From: Blastococcus sp. CPCC 205250
GTDB lineage: Bacteria > Actinomycetota > Actinomycetes > Mycobacteriales > Geodermatophilaceae
Reading direction: 5' to 3'
NCBI RefSeq assembly: GCF_019799925.1
Contig: NZ_JABGCG010000003.1
Location: 124,001-188,000, forward strand
Length of the DNA: 64,000 nucleotides
Shown here: positions 29,656 to 38,466 of the stretch, piece by piece
Numbering within the stretch: the stretch's first letter is position 1
How the letters are laid out: the number at the start of each line of letters is the position of its first letter
Program-made: the position numbers and the translations under genes
Notes under the pieces: model-generated
Database searches by the model: none
What the model saw: the letters and a program-made list of their open reading frames with translations, nothing else
What the model was told of the DNA's origin: nothing

Positions 29656-30246
29656 TCAGCCCTCCCCGGCGTCGCCCGCCGGCCAGTTGGCGGCCAGCAG
29701 GGCCCGCGTCTCGCGCAGCACCTGGGGCAGCACCCGGGTGAGCCCGATGACCGGCATGAAGTTGGTGTCCCCGCCCCAGCGCGGCACGGCGTGCTGGTGC
29801 AGGTGGTCGGCGATGCCGGCCCCGGCGACCGAGCCCTGGTTCATCCCGATGTTGAAGCCGTGGGCCCCGCTCACCGAGCGCACCACCCGCATCGCCGTCT
29901 GGGTGAAGGCGCCGAGCTCGGCGACCTCCTCCGCGGTGAGGTCGGTGTAGTCCGGGACGTGCCGGTACGGCACCACCATGAGGTGGCCGGCGTTGTACGG
30001 GTACAGGTTGAGGACGGCGAAGACCGTGCGCCCCCGCGCGACGACCAGCCCTTCGTCGTCGTCCATCTGCGGGATCAGGCAGAAGGGGCAGTCGTGCGTC
30101 CCGGTGGGCTTGCCCTCCCCCCGGATGTAGGCCATCCGGTACGGGGTCCACAGGTGCTCGAAGACGGTCGCCGGGCCGCCGTCGTCGCTGGACACCTCGA
30201 TGGTGACGTTCTCCTCGCCGTCGGCGCTGCCCGCCCGGACCGTCAT
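29656..30246 (-). CDS. HIT domain protein, probable AP4A phosphorylase
   Basis: 196 residues with the histidine triad in [12 protein letters not shown] near residue 157 and the family start [20 protein letters not shown]. The CPFCLIP segment (about residue 54) resembles the zinc-binding part of related HIT nucleotide phosphorylases. The mycobacterial protein at this position, Rv2613c, is a diadenosine tetraphosphate phosphorylase, and the same role is inferred. The ATG start overlaps the thrS stop (ATGA at 30243-30246), a plausible link because tRNA synthetases are a source of Ap4A. Confidence 0.9.
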   Translation of the reverse strand: MTVRAGSADGEENVTIEVSSDDGGPATVFEHLWTPYRMAYIRGEGKPTGTHDCPFCLIPQMDDDEGLVVARGRTVFAVLNLYPYNAGHLMVVPYRHVPDYTDLTAEEVAELGAFTQTAMRVVRSVSGAHGFNIGMNQGSVAGAGIADHLHQHAVPRWGGDTNFMPVIGLTRVLPQVLRETRALLAANWPAGDAGEG

Positions 30247-32282
30247 CCGGCGACCCGCAGCGCCTCGGCGGTCGGGTCGGTGTTCGCCCGGGAGGTCACC
30301 CAGGCGGCGATCGCGGCCACGGCCTGCTCGACCGGGACGCCGTTGTGCTGGCTGCCGTCCCGGAAGCGGAAGGAGACCGCGCCGGCCTCGGCGTCGGTGG
30401 CGCCGGCGATGAGGACGAACGGCACCTTCTGCTTGCTCGCGGTGCGGATCTTCTTCTGCATCCGGTCGTCGGAGTCGTCGACCTCGACGCGGATGCCCTT
30501 CGCGCGCAGCCGCAGGGCGACGTCGTACAGGTAGCCCACCTGGTCGTCGGTGACCGGGATGCCGGTCACCTGCACCGGCGCCAGCCAGGCCGGGAACGCC
30601 CCGGCGTAGTGCTCGGTGAGCACGCCGAAGAACCGCTCGATCGACCCGAACTTCGCCGAGTGGATCATCACCGGCTGCGCCCGGTCGCCGCCGGGGGTCG
30701 TGTACTCCAGACCGAAGCGGGCGGGCTGGTTGAAGTCGTACTGGATGGTCGACATCTGCCAGGTGCGGCCGATGGCGTCGCGGGCCTGCACGGAGATCTT
30801 CGGGCCGTAGAACGCCGCACCGCCCGGGTCGGGGAGGAGCTCCAGCCCGGTCTCGCGCGCGGCGTCCTCCAGCACGGAGGTCGCCAGGGACCACTCCTCG
30901 TCCGACCCGATGAACTTGCCCTGCTTGGCCGGGTCGTCGCCCCGGGTGGACAGCTCCAGGTAGTAGTCGTCCAGGCCGAAGTCGCGCAGCAGGCCGAGGA
31001 CGAAGGCCAGCAGGTGCCGGATCTCCCCGGGCGCCTGCTCGGGGGTGACGTAGCTGTGCGAGTCGTCCTGGGTGAGCCCGCGGACCCGGGTGAGGCCGTG
31101 CACCACGCCGGACTTCTCGTACCGGTACACCGAGCCGAACTCGAAGAAGCGCAGCGGCAGCTCGCGGTAGGACCGCCCGCGCGACCGGAAGATCAGGTTG
31201 TGCATCGGGCAGTTCATGGCCTTGAGGTAGTACTCGCTGTTCTCCAGCTCCATCGGCGGGAACATGGTGTCGGCGTAGTACGGCAGGTGCCCGGAGGTCT
31301 CGAAGAGGCCCCCCTTGCTGATGTGCGGGCTGCCGACGTAGTCGAAGCCCTCCTCGATGTGCCGGGCGCGGACGTAGTCCTCCATCTCCCGCTTGACGAC
31401 GCCGCCCTTGGGGTGGAACACCGCCAGCCCGGAGCCGATCTCGTCGGGGAAGCTGAACAGGTCCAGCTCCACGCCCAGGCGCCGGTGGTCGCGGCGCTCG
31501 GCCTCGGCGAGCTGCTCCAGGTACGCCTTGTGCGCGTCCCTGCTCTCCCAGGCGGTGCCGTAGACCCGCTGCAGCTGGGGGTTCTTCTCGCTCCCCCGCC
31601 AGTACGCCGCGGCGCTGCGGGTCAGCGAGAACGCGGGGATGGTGCTGGTCCGCGGCAGGTGCGGACCGCGGCACAGGTCGGTCCACACGCGGTCGCCGGT
31701 ACGCGCGTCGAGGTTGTCGTACATGGTCAGCTGGGCGCCGCCGACCTCCACGTCCGCGCCCTCGGCCGCCTCGCCGGCGCCGCCCTTGAGGCCGATGAGC
31801 TCGAGCTTGTACGGCTCGTGGGCCAGTTCGGCCTGGGCGTCGGCGTCGCTGATCTCGCGGCGGGCGAAGTGCTGGCCGGCGCGGACGATCTCCGTCATCC
31901 GCTTCTCCAGCGCCTGCAGGTCCTCGGGGGTGAAGGGCCGCTCGGGGTCGAAGTCGTAGTAGAAGCCGTTCTCCACCGGCGGGCCGATGCCCAGCCGGGT
32001 GCCGGGGAACAGGTCCTGCACGGCCTGGGCGAGCACGTGCGCCGCCGAGTGCCGGATCACGGCCCGGCCGTCGGCGCTGGCCGCCGGCACGGGCGCCACC
32101 TCGGCGTCGGCCTCCGGCGCCCACGCGAGGTCGCGCAGGTCGCCGGTGGCGAGGTCGCGGACGACGACGGCGCCGTCGGGGCCCTTGAGCGGGACGCCGG
32201 CGTCCTTGAGCGCCTGCTGCGCCGTCGTCCCGGCCGGCACCCGGATCGGGGCGACGGCGGCGGGGGTGGGCGCGGCAGACAC
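30243..32282 (-). CDS. thrS: Threonine--tRNA ligase
   Basis: 679 residues from the GTG at 32282, which has TAGGAG nine bases upstream. It has a TGS domain (about 15-75), an editing domain with [16 protein letters not shown] and later [13 protein letters not shown] (Cys and His of the zinc-like editing site), and a class II catalytic core with [21 protein letters not shown] and [25 protein letters not shown]-terminal anticodon-binding domain ends the protein. No T-box-like leader was recognised in the 98 bases before the MOSC gene. It is the first gene of the PIM lipid operon. Confidence 0.96.
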   Translation of the reverse strand: MSAAPTPAAVAPIRVPAGTTAQQALKDAGVPLKGPDGAVVVRDLATGDLRDLAWAPEADAEVAPVPAASADGRAVIRHSAAHVLAQAVQDLFPGTRLGIGPPVENGFYYDFDPERPFTPEDLQALEKRMTEIVRAGQHFARREISDADAQAELAHEPYKLELIGLKGGAGEAAEGADVEVGGAQLTMYDNLDARTGDRVWTDLCRGPHLPRTSTIPAFSLTRSAAAYWRGSEKNPQLQRVYGTAWESRDAHKAYLEQLAEAERRDHRRLGVELDLFSFPDEIGSGLAVFHPKGGVVKREMEDYVRARHIEEGFDYVGSPHISKGGLFETSGHLPYYADTMFPPMELENSEYYLKAMNCPMHNLIFRSRGRSYRELPLRFFEFGSVYRYEKSGVVHGLTRVRGLTQDDSHSYVTPEQAPGEIRHLLAFVLGLLRDFGLDDYYLELSTRGDDPAKQGKFIGSDEEWSLATSVLEDAARETGLELLPDPGGAAFYGPKISVQARDAIGRTWQMSTIQYDFNQPARFGLEYTTPGGDRAQPVMIHSAKFGSIERFFGVLTEHYAGAFPAWLAPVQVTGIPVTDDQVGYLYDVALRLRAKGIRVEVDDSDDRMQKKIRTASKQKVPFVLIAGATDAEAGAVSFRFRDGSQHNGVPVEQAVAAIAAWVTSRANTDPTAEALRVAG

Positions 32283-32380
32283 GGGGACTCCTACGGGTTC
32301 CGATCGGTCGCCCGGCCGGGCGACCGGGGACACGAGCAGGGTATCCACCGGCGCAGCCCGATTCGGGCGCGTGTCGCCGG

Positions 32381-32986
32381 TCAGCGCGGGAGGGGCACCC
32401 CGGCGTCGTCCGGTCCGTCGGTCAGGCGGATCTCGTCGCCGACCGCGACCCGGCCGGGCCGGACCACCTCGGCGTAGACCCCGAGGCAGTGCCTGGGCAG
32501 GCGCGTCACGCGCAGCAGCGCCTCCCCCACCCGCAGGTCGCGGCCGACCCACGCGCGCTCGTCGCCGTCGGGGGCGGAGAGGCCGAGCAGCAGGTTGGCC
32601 CGCGGGTCGTCGGCCGAGCAGCCCTCGGGCACCTCGCCCGCGGCGGCGCGGTCCACCGCCTGGCGGCTCACCAGGTGGACGGCGGCGGCGTCGACCTGCG
32701 GGCTCCCGTCGGAGGCGGCCAGCCGCACCGGGCGGCCGAGCACCGCGGTCAGGGTCTCCGTGTCGGCCTCGACGTCCCCGGTGGCGACCACCTCGCGCAG
32801 CACCGGCGTGGTCTTGACCGTCACCCGTTCACCGGTCGTGGCGTCGACCACCGCGTGGGCGCGGTCGCCGCGCAGACCCTCGACCTCGACCTGCGCCTGA
32901 GGGACCGAGCGGCCCCCGAGGGACTTCACGGGGTAGACGGCGATCTGCTCGACCCTGCCGACCACCGTGCCGTCCGCCGTCCTCAC
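32381..32986 (-). CDS. MOSC domain protein
   Basis: 201 residues from a GTG at 32986. The frame is open to 33022, but the start here fits the [16 protein letters not shown]/beta-barrel motif at residues 13-23. The MOSC domain covers about 110-200, with [20 protein letters not shown] and a conserved cysteine in [11 protein letters not shown]. Such proteins are predicted sulfur-carrier or molybdenum-cofactor-related enzymes in the cytosol. No moa/moe gene lies nearby, so the pathway is unknown. It starts 10 bases after the HNH gene stop. Confidence 0.82.
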   Translation of the reverse strand: MRTADGTVVGRVEQIAVYPVKSLGGRSVPQAQVEVEGLRGDRAHAVVDATTGERVTVKTTPVLREVVATGDVEADTETLTAVLGRPVRLAASDGSPQVDAAAVHLVSRQAVDRAAAGEVPEGCSADDPRANLLLGLSAPDGDERAWVGRDLRVGEALLRVTRLPRHCLGVYAEVVRPGRVAVGDEIRLTDGPDDAGVPLPR

Positions 32987-32996
32987 CTGCCCGACG

Positions 32997-33386
32997 CTAC
33001 GCACCGGCCGCCCGGGGGGCACGCCGCCGCAGGCGGCGCAGCTGCGCGTCGAGGTAGGGCCGGGCCCGGCGCTGGCCGCCCCGCTCGGCGATCGCCGCGG
33101 CCAGCCCGGTGAGCGCCCGCTCCAGGCGCGCCTCGTCGGGCAGCCAGCCGCGCCGGCGGCACTCCTCCAGCCACTCCACCGGAGCGACGTGGCCGCGCCC
33201 GGCGTTGCAGCGGCGGCAGGCGGCGACCTCGTTCTCCGGCCAGGAGGGCCCGCCCTTGACCCGGGGCACGACGTGCTCGGTCGTCGGCGGCACCAGGCCG
33301 CCCAGCGCGCGGCCGCACCAGATGCAGGTGGCGCCGTCCCGCTCCATCGCCGCGGTCAGTCGGGCCGCGCGGCCGGGCTGGGTCAC
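32997..33386 (-). CDS. HNH endonuclease
   Basis: 129 residues. Two zinc-knuckle pairs are visible, C21-x2-C24 (CIWCGRAL) and C57-x2-C60 (CRRCN), with the HNH histidine in TTEHVVPRVKGG (His38) between them. The C-terminal half is a charged, Arg/Ala-rich helix. Small HNH proteins of this kind are common in actinobacterial chromosomes, often as stand-alone nucleases of unknown role; no phage packaging genes are adjacent. It is probably co-transcribed with the MOSC gene. Confidence 0.85.
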   Translation of the reverse strand: MTQPGRAARLTAAMERDGATCIWCGRALGGLVPPTTEHVVPRVKGGPSWPENEVAACRRCNAGRGHVAPVEWLEECRRRGWLPDEARLERALTGLAAAIAERGGQRRARPYLDAQLRRLRRRAPRAAGA

Positions 33387-33449
33387 CCGCCCATGGTCCG
33401 CCGGGACGGCGCCGCGTGCAGCGGAGCAGGTCAGCCCGGTGTCCGCCGC

Positions 33450-33683
33450 TCAGGAGCGGGTGCCCGCCGGGAGCGCGAGGGTCTGCAGGGCCGCGCGCTG
33501 CCGCTCGCTGAGCGGGACCGCGGTCGTGCGCCCGGCGTCGACGTGCGCCAGGACGACCTGGGCGTCGACGACGGGCCGGCCGCCCTGGTGCAACCGGACC
33601 GAGAGCTCGACCGAGGTGCGGCCGATCCGGACGACGCCCACCTCGAACGCCGCCGGCGCGACGACGACCTCGTGCCGTCCGAG
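33450..33683 (-). pseudogene. N-terminally truncated hotdog thioesterase remnant
   Basis: The frame ending at 33450 encodes a stretch (VGVVRIGRTSVELSVRLHQ, then VVLAHVDAGRTTAVPLSERQ) that matches the C-terminal third of YbgC/FadM-like acyl-CoA thioesterases. The N-terminal half of the fold, including the catalytic Asp-containing strand and the first helix, is missing. Upstream of about 33683 the same frame becomes Arg/Pro-rich non-homologous sequence. I see no matching first half in the other frames up to 33880. A broken gene is the best reading, although an unusual short protein cannot be excluded. Confidence 0.55.
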
Positions 33684-33880
33684 CCGTCGGAGGACGGGCG
33701 GGAGGCGACGGGACGGGAGACCACGGGCACGACCGGGCACGCTGGCCCGCCGTCCCGGCACCGCCCGCCGACGGGCGCGGGAGGGGGCCACCGATGAGTC
33801 CCGGCGCGGGTACCCGTCTCCCCTCCGACAGACTCGGCGGCGAGGGCCACCGGGCCGACCGCAGACACGGAGGAGCACAC

Positions 33881-34432
33881 ATGGGCGCGATCAGGGTGCA
33901 CGAGTTCACGACCGTCGACGGGGTCGTCGACGCCCCGATGTGGACGATGGACTACGGGTTCCCCGACGACCTGGCGGCCTCGATCGGCGCCCTCACCGCG
34001 CCGGCGACGGGGATCCTGCTCGGCCGCACCACCTTCGAGATGTTCGGCCCGGCGTGGAAGACCCGCACCGCCGCGGACGACGAGGGCGCGCCGTTCTTCA
34101 ACGACACGACCAAGCACGTCGTGTCCTCGACGCTGACCGACGCCGAGTCGGTGTGGCAGAACTCCACGGTGCTCGGCGGGTACGACGCCGACCGCATCCG
34201 CGCCCTCAAGGCCGAGGGCGACCTCTACGTGAGCGGGAGCGCCACCCTGGTGCGGGCGCTGATCGCCGACGGGCTGGTCGACGAGCTCCACCTGTACGTC
34301 TACCCCCTGGCCGTCGGCAGCGGCATCCGACTGTTCCCGGAGGGGACGGCGAAGGCGCCCCTGTCGCTGCTGGGCGCCGAGCCCCTGTCCAACGGCGTGG
34401 TGCACCTGAGCTACGGCCCCGCCGCGGGCTGA
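33881..34432 (+). CDS. RibD C-terminal (dihydrofolate reductase-like) family protein
   Basis: 183 residues from the ATG at 33881, which has GGAGGAG upstream. It follows the RibD_C/YyaP-like pattern: VHEFTTVDGVVDAPMW, then ILLGRTTFEMFGPAW, KHVVSSTLTDAE, GDLYVSGSATLVRALIADGLVDELHLYVYPLAVGSG. Such proteins have the dihydrofolate-reductase fold and bind NADPH; most stand-alone members have no proven substrate. The gene is isolated, and a strong hairpin terminator follows its stop. Confidence 0.87.
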   Translation: MGAIRVHEFTTVDGVVDAPMWTMDYGFPDDLAASIGALTAPATGILLGRTTFEMFGPAWKTRTAADDEGAPFFNDTTKHVVSSTLTDAESVWQNSTVLGGYDADRIRALKAEGDLYVSGSATLVRALIADGLVDELHLYVYPLAVGSGIRLFPEGTAKAPLSLLGAEPLSNGVVHLSYGPAAG

Positions 34433-34452
34433 GCACCGCCGGCGGACACGGC

Positions 34453-34483
34453 GAGGGCCCCAGGTCGGTGACCTGGGGCCCTC
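34453..34483. terminator. Bidirectional hairpin terminator
   Basis: A perfect 14-base-pair stem with a GGT loop lies between the reductase-like gene (plus) and tRNA-Val (minus). No long T tract follows on either side, as is common in high-GC actinobacteria. Confidence 0.8.
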
Positions 34484-34490
34484 GTGCCGG

Positions 34491-34562
34491 TGGGCGATAC
34501 TGGGTTCGAACCAGTGACCTCTTCGGTGTGAACGAAGCGCTCTACCACTGAGCCAATCGCCC
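34491..34562 (-). tRNA. tRNA-Val (anticodon CAC)
   Basis: 72 bases fold as a full cloverleaf: 7-bp acceptor stem GGGCGAT/ATCGCCC, D arm GCTC/GAGC, anticodon stem CTTCG/CGAAG with loop TTCACAC giving CAC, and T arm with TTCGAAC. The discriminator is A, and CCA is not encoded. Confidence 0.96.
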
Positions 34563-34588
34563 GTTGCGCCGTCGATTGTGCCAGACGC

Positions 34589-35074
34589 CTAGTGCCAGAG
34601 CGGCACCCACCCCGGAACCCAGTCGGGCACCCCCGTCAGGTGCAGCGTCACCACCAGGACGCCGTAGACGAAGGCCGCGGTGGCCAGCGCGATGAGCCCG
34701 CGCACCCAGAGGGGCTGCCGCCCGATCCACTCCGTCCACGCCGTGACGTGGGCCTTGGTGAACTCCAGCAGGCGCTCGGCCCAGAAGAATTCGCTGGCCA
34801 GCACGAACAGGCCGGCGATGACGGTGAGCCAGCCGGGCCCGGGCAGCGGGATGGTCGCCAGCCCCACCGCGACGATGAGCCCGCCGACGATGCCGACGCC
34901 CATGCGATAGGCGTGGTCGACGCTGCGCCGGGCGGCGATGCGCCGCCGCCAGCCGGACTCCGCGACGCGTTCGCGCAGGGAGTGCGTGCCGTCCTCGGCG
35001 TACTGCGCCCGTCGCTGCTCGATCGTCGGCCGGGCACCGCGGGCGTCGGCCGGCTCGCTGCGCGGTACCGGCAC
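34589..35074 (-). CDS. TIGR02611 family membrane protein
   Basis: 161 residues from the GTG at 35074 (GGGAG five bases upstream); the GTG at 35095 is an alternative. A basic N-terminus (RAQYAEDGTHSLRERVAESGWRRRI) precedes a helix with the IPLPGPGWLTVIAGLFVLASEF motif that defines this small actinobacterial family. A charged loop (ERLLEFTKAHVTAWTEWIG) and a final helix follow. Function is unknown. It lies directly downstream of the sigma/anti-sigma pair and may be part of that operon. Confidence 0.85.
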   Translation of the reverse strand: MPVPRSEPADARGARPTIEQRRAQYAEDGTHSLRERVAESGWRRRIAARRSVDHAYRMGVGIVGGLIVAVGLATIPLPGPGWLTVIAGLFVLASEFFWAERLLEFTKAHVTAWTEWIGRQPLWVRGLIALATAAFVYGVLVVTLHLTGVPDWVPGWVPLWH

Positions 35075-35121
35075 GGCGGCTCCCGTGGCCGGCACCGTCT
35101 CCTGCTCGCTCAGCTGGTCAC

Positions 35122-36033
35122 CTACCCGCTCGCGACGACCTCCGTCGGGCTCGACGGAGCTTCCCGACCGGGCTCGATGCTGATCGCGTAGGCGCCGTAG
35201 TCGTCGAGGCCGGTCGACGCGGAGCCTACGGTCCGGACGTCGATCCGGGAACGGACCACGTCGAAGGTCCCGAGCGGCACGGGGTCCTCGGCGGTCATGC
35301 CCCACACCACGTAGGTCTGCGACTCCGCGTCGTTGACCGGCAGGCCCTGGGTGACCACCTGCACGTGGGAGTCGCGGGCGACCACGGTCGCCACCTGCCC
35401 GCCGTCCTCCGCGGCGAGGGGCGCGATGGTCGCGGTCCCCGGCTCGAGGAGGGACTGCACGACGCGGGCCTGCTCGGAGGCGGTGGCCACCGCGTCGTCG
35501 CGGGCGTCGCTGAGGACGACGTTCCAGGTGCCCAGCCCGAGGACGGCGGCCACCGCCGCGGCGACCAGCGCGTTGGGGAGGACCCGGCGCCACGGGGAGC
35601 GCGTGTCCGGCTCCGGGCGGGCGGGCGGCACGTAGCCGGGGAAGCCGGTAGCGCTGCCAGCGCCGCCGGTGCTGCTGGCACCGCCGGTGCGCGCGGGTGG
35701 GGCCGGCCGCGGGACCGGCCGGGGCCCCGGCACGGCCTGCTGCTGTTGCTGCTGCTCGGGAGCCGGCAGCGGCACCTGGTCGGTCTCCTCCACCGCGGCG
35801 CGCAGCCGCTCGCGCAGGCCCTCGCTCGGCTCGGCCGGGGGGAGGTCCGCGGCCAGGGCCCCCATCACCTCGGTGGTCTCGGCCACGGTGCGGGCGCACC
35901 GGGGGCAGCCGGGCAGGTGGATGGCGAAGAGGGCCTCGTCCTCGGGCTCGAGCGCGTGCAGCGCCCAGCCCACCGCGAGCTCGTCGAACGGCTCGTGCGC
36001 GTCCGGGCCCGGCCCGGTCCCCCGCTGGCTCAT
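35122..36033 (-). CDS. Anti-sigma factor, RskA-like
   Basis: 303 residues. The N-terminal anti-sigma domain has the zinc-type motif His-x3-Cys-x2-Cys (HLPGCPRCART, about residues 42-52) in a helical region ending near 95. A Pro/Gln-rich cytoplasmic linker with six consecutive Gln follows, then one membrane helix (LPNALVAAAVAAVLGLGTW) and an extracytoplasmic RskA-type beta domain (QVATVVARDSHVQVVTQGLP, TYVVWGMTAEDPVPLG). It should hold the adjacent sigma factor inactive until proteolysis at the membrane. Its ATG overlaps the sigma-factor stop (ATGA at 36030-36033). Confidence 0.92.
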   Translation of the reverse strand: MSQRGTGPGPDAHEPFDELAVGWALHALEPEDEALFAIHLPGCPRCARTVAETTEVMGALAADLPPAEPSEGLRERLRAAVEETDQVPLPAPEQQQQQQAVPGPRPVPRPAPPARTGGASSTGGAGSATGFPGYVPPARPEPDTRSPWRRVLPNALVAAAVAAVLGLGTWNVVLSDARDDAVATASEQARVVQSLLEPGTATIAPLAAEDGGQVATVVARDSHVQVVTQGLPVNDAESQTYVVWGMTAEDPVPLGTFDVVRSRIDVRTVGSASTGLDDYGAYAISIEPGREAPSSPTEVVASG

Positions 36034-36677
36034 CGGTTCGTCCCGTCCACCGCGGCCGACCCGAGGGCACCGCCGAGGGCGACACCCGCGACACCGCCGA
36101 GGTCCTGCTTCAGGCGCCGCATGCCGGCGAGCATGCGGGTCTTCACGGTGCCCAGGGGCGCGCGGGTCAGCGCCGCGACCTCCCGCTGGGTGTAGCCCCC
36201 GTAGTAGGCGAGCGTCAACGCCTCGCGCTGGGCGTCGGGGAGGCTGCCGAGGGCGCTGCGCACCTGCTCGGCGACCAGGCGGCTCCAGGCGTCGTCCTCG
36301 ACGTCGGCGGTGGCCATGGGGGCACTGAGGACGACCTCGTCCTCGGCGCGCGCCTGCCGGCGGCGCTGGGACTCCTCGCGGCGGACGGCGTCCACCGCCT
36401 TGTGGTGCACCATCGCGAGGAACCAGGAGGCGAAGGTGCCGCGCGAGCCGTCGTAGGCACCGGGGTCGCGCCACACGGACAGGAAGGCGTCCTGCAGGAC
36501 GTCCTCGGCCAGGACGTCGTCGGCCAGCACCCGCCGGGCCAGCGCGAAGGCCGGCCGGCGGAAGCGCTCGTACAGGTCGTCGACCGCGGAGCGGTCGCCG
36601 CGGCGCAGCCTGGCGACGATCTCGGCGTCCGCGGAGTCGTCGCCCACACGGCGCGGGGGACGGGTCACGGCTCCCAT
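36030..36677 (-). CDS. ECF RNA polymerase sigma factor, SigK-like
   Basis: 215 residues from the ATG at 36677. Region 2 includes DDLYERFRRPAFALARRVLADDVLAEDVLQDAFLSVWRD, and region 4 includes LPDAQREALTLAYYGGYTQREVAALTRAPLGTVKTRMLAGMRRL with a helix-turn-helix. Only regions 2 and 4 are present, as in ECF factors. Pairing with a membrane RskA-like anti-sigma in an overlapping operon suggests the SigK type, which responds to an envelope or redox signal (inference). The C-terminus has a short Gly/Ala-rich tail after region 4. Confidence 0.92.
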   Translation of the reverse strand: MGAVTRPPRRVGDDSADAEIVARLRRGDRSAVDDLYERFRRPAFALARRVLADDVLAEDVLQDAFLSVWRDPGAYDGSRGTFASWFLAMVHHKAVDAVRREESQRRRQARAEDEVVLSAPMATADVEDDAWSRLVAEQVRSALGSLPDAQREALTLAYYGGYTQREVAALTRAPLGTVKTRMLAGMRRLKQDLGGVAGVALGGALGSAAVDGTNR

Positions 36678-36805
36678 GGTCACATGCGGCGTTCGTCGCA
36701 GCGGGTGGAATCGGTTCGCCTCGCCCGTCGGTGGTCTCGCGCCGGTGCGACACGCCCGGGCGTCGTCCCGGCGCAACCAGTCACCGGTTGGTTCGTTCCC
36801 TGGAC

Positions 36806-37255
36806 ATGGCGCGCAGCAGGACCCCCGGACACTCCACCCCCACGACGCTGCACCTCGTCGGGCCCACCGGCTGGACCGAGGTGCCGGCCACGCTGTCCTA
36901 CGAGGTCGGTGACCCCTTCGCCGTCCGGATCGCCTTCGGCAGCGGCGACACGGGCGGGTCCGACGGCATCACGTGGCTGCTGGCCCGGGACCTGCTGCTC
37001 GCCGGGCTCGACCGGCCCGCCGGCGACGGCGACGTCCGCCTGTGGCCGGCCCGCACCACCGGGGACGTCCTCTTCCTGCACCTGCGGGCGCCGTCGGGCG
37101 AGGCGCTGTTCGAGCTCTCCCGCACCGCCGTGGCCGCCTTCCTGCGCCAGACCGAGCAGTTGGTCCCCGTGGGCTCCGAGGCCGCCGAGCTGCAGGTCGA
37201 CGAAGAGCTCGAGGCACTGCTGTCCGGCGGCGGCGCGGACCCCGGCACGCGCTGA
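36806..37255 (+). CDS. SsgA-family sporulation/cell division regulator
   Basis: 149 residues from the ATG at 36806. It shows the SsgA/SsgB family pattern: LSYEVGDPFAVRIAF, WLLARDLLLAGL, GDGDVRLWPART, FLHLRAPSGEALFELSRTAVAAFLRQTEQLVPVGSE. In Streptomyces these small cytosolic proteins guide FtsZ and septum placement during sporulation; non-filamentous actinobacteria carry them too. The acidic C-terminus (VDEELEALLSGGG) is typical. It is divergent from the SigK-like gene (128 bases apart) and stands upstream of three tRNA genes. Confidence 0.9.
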   Translation: MARSRTPGHSTPTTLHLVGPTGWTEVPATLSYEVGDPFAVRIAFGSGDTGGSDGITWLLARDLLLAGLDRPAGDGDVRLWPARTTGDVLFLHLRAPSGEALFELSRTAVAAFLRQTEQLVPVGSEAAELQVDEELEALLSGGGADPGTR

Positions 37256-37315
37256 CCCCCCGGGGGGACCCCCCTCGGAACCCCTCTGGGGGCCGTGTAA
37301 TGTTCTCCCTGCAAC

Positions 37316-37388
37316 GCGGACGTGGCTCAGTTGGTAGAGCATCACCTTGCCAAGGTGAGGGTCGCGGGTTCGAATCCCGTCGTCCGCT
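37316..37388 (+). tRNA. tRNA-Gly (anticodon GCC)
   Basis: 73 bases: acceptor GCGGACG/CGTCCGC, D arm GCTC/GAGC, anticodon stem TCACC/GGTGA with loop TTGCCAA giving GCC, T loop TTCGAAT, discriminator T. First of a Gly-Cys-Val cluster. Confidence 0.96.
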
Positions 37389-37431
37389 CGGAACCGCGGG
37401 CGCTGGTCGAGAGACCGGCGCCCGTGTGTGC

Positions 37432-37502
37432 GGTGGAGTGGCCGAGAGGCGAGGCAACGGCCTGCAAAGCCGTCTACACGGGTTCAAATCCCGTCTCCAC
37501 CT
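37432..37502 (+). tRNA. tRNA-Cys (anticodon GCA)
   Basis: 71 bases: acceptor GGTGGAG/CTCCACC, anticodon loop CTGCAAA giving GCA, T loop TTCAAAT, discriminator T. Second of the cluster, 43 bases after tRNA-Gly. Confidence 0.95.
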
Positions 37503-37552
37503 CGTCTCGCTCGCGAGAGCGGTGGAGCGGGCCGGTCAAGAGACCGGACCCC

Positions 37553-37624
37553 GGGCGATTGGCGCAGTGGTAGCGCGCTTCCCTGACACGGAAGAGGTCA
37601 CTGGTTCGAACCCAGTATCGCCCA
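37553..37624 (+). tRNA. tRNA-Val (anticodon GAC)
   Basis: 72 bases: acceptor GGGCGAT/ATCGCCC, anticodon loop CTGACAC giving GAC, T loop TTCGAAC, discriminator A. It differs from the oppositely oriented tRNA-Val(CAC) at six positions only, all in the D and anticodon arms. Confidence 0.96.
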
Positions 37625-37632
37625 CCGGCACG

Positions 37633-37662
37633 AGAGGCCCCGACCAGGCGGTCGGGGCCTCT
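37633..37662. terminator. Hairpin terminator after the tRNA cluster
   Basis: A 13-bp perfect stem (AGAGGCCCCGACC with its complement) and AGGC loop begin nine bases after tRNA-Val(GAC) and are followed by TCTCATT on the plus strand. It also lies 43 bases downstream of the coaE stop on the other strand. Confidence 0.82.
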
Positions 37663-37704
37663 TCTCATTCCCGGGACGGCGCCGCAGCGGCGCCCGCCGT
37701 CGGG

Positions 37705-38319
37705 TCAGCGCAGGCGGGGCGCCACGTACTCGGCCCAGAAGCGGTCGACCTGCCCGGCGAGCTCCTCCGGGGTCCCGCTGTTGTCCAGGACGACGTCGGC
37801 CACCGCCCGGCGCTCCTCGTCGGTGGCCTGCACGGCGATCCGCGCGCGGGCGTCGTCCTCGGTCATCCCCCGCTGCACGAGCCGCTCGAGGCGCGTGTCG
37901 AGGTCGGTCTCGACGACCAGCACGAGGTCGTGGGCGCGCTCGGCTCCCTCCGCCCGCGCCTGCCCGGACTCCACCAGCAGCGGGATGTCGTGCACCACGA
38001 CGCCGTCCTCGGGCACCGCCGCGGCCAGTTCGCCCGCCCGCTCCCGCACCAGCGGGTGGACGATGGCGTTCAGCCGGCCGCGGGCCTCCGGGTCGGAGAA
38101 GACGATCGCGCCCAGCGCCGGCCGGTCCAGGGCGCCGTCGGAGCCGAGGACCCCGTCGCCGAAGGTCGCCACGACCGCCGCGAGCCCCGGCGTGCCGGGC
38201 TCGACGACCTCGCGGGCGATCGCGTCGGCGTCCACGACGACCGCCCCTCGTTCGGCCAGCAACCGCGACACGGTGCTCTTGCCCGACCCGATCCCGCCCG
38301 TCAACCCGATACGCAGCAC
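37705..38319 (-). CDS. coaE: Dephospho-CoA kinase
   Basis: 204 residues from the GTG at 38319. The P-loop [12 protein letters not shown] is at residues 5-16, followed by the CoaE motifs [26 protein letters not shown] and [10 protein letters not shown]. It adds the 3'-phosphate in the last step of coenzyme A synthesis. The length is the core length, without the GrpB-like extension present in mycobacterial CoaE. It is followed on the chromosome by rpsA in the conserved coaE-rpsA-polA order, with a small plus-strand gene between. Confidence 0.94.
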   Translation of the reverse strand: MLRIGLTGGIGSGKSTVSRLLAERGAVVVDADAIAREVVEPGTPGLAAVVATFGDGVLGSDGALDRPALGAIVFSDPEARGRLNAIVHPLVRERAGELAAAVPEDGVVVHDIPLLVESGQARAEGAERAHDLVLVVETDLDTRLERLVQRGMTEDDARARIAVQATDEERRAVADVVLDNSGTPEELAGQVDRFWAEYVAPRLR

Positions 38320-38466
38320 GCACGGACAGTAGCCAGCACACCAGGGCCGATCACGGACAGGTAACACGCGCCCGTCCTGTCCGGCGCGTCGCACCAGTCA
38401 CACCCGTCACGGCTCATAACGTCCGCCTCGGCGATCTCCCCATCCGCCGAGAGAGGCAGAACCCCG

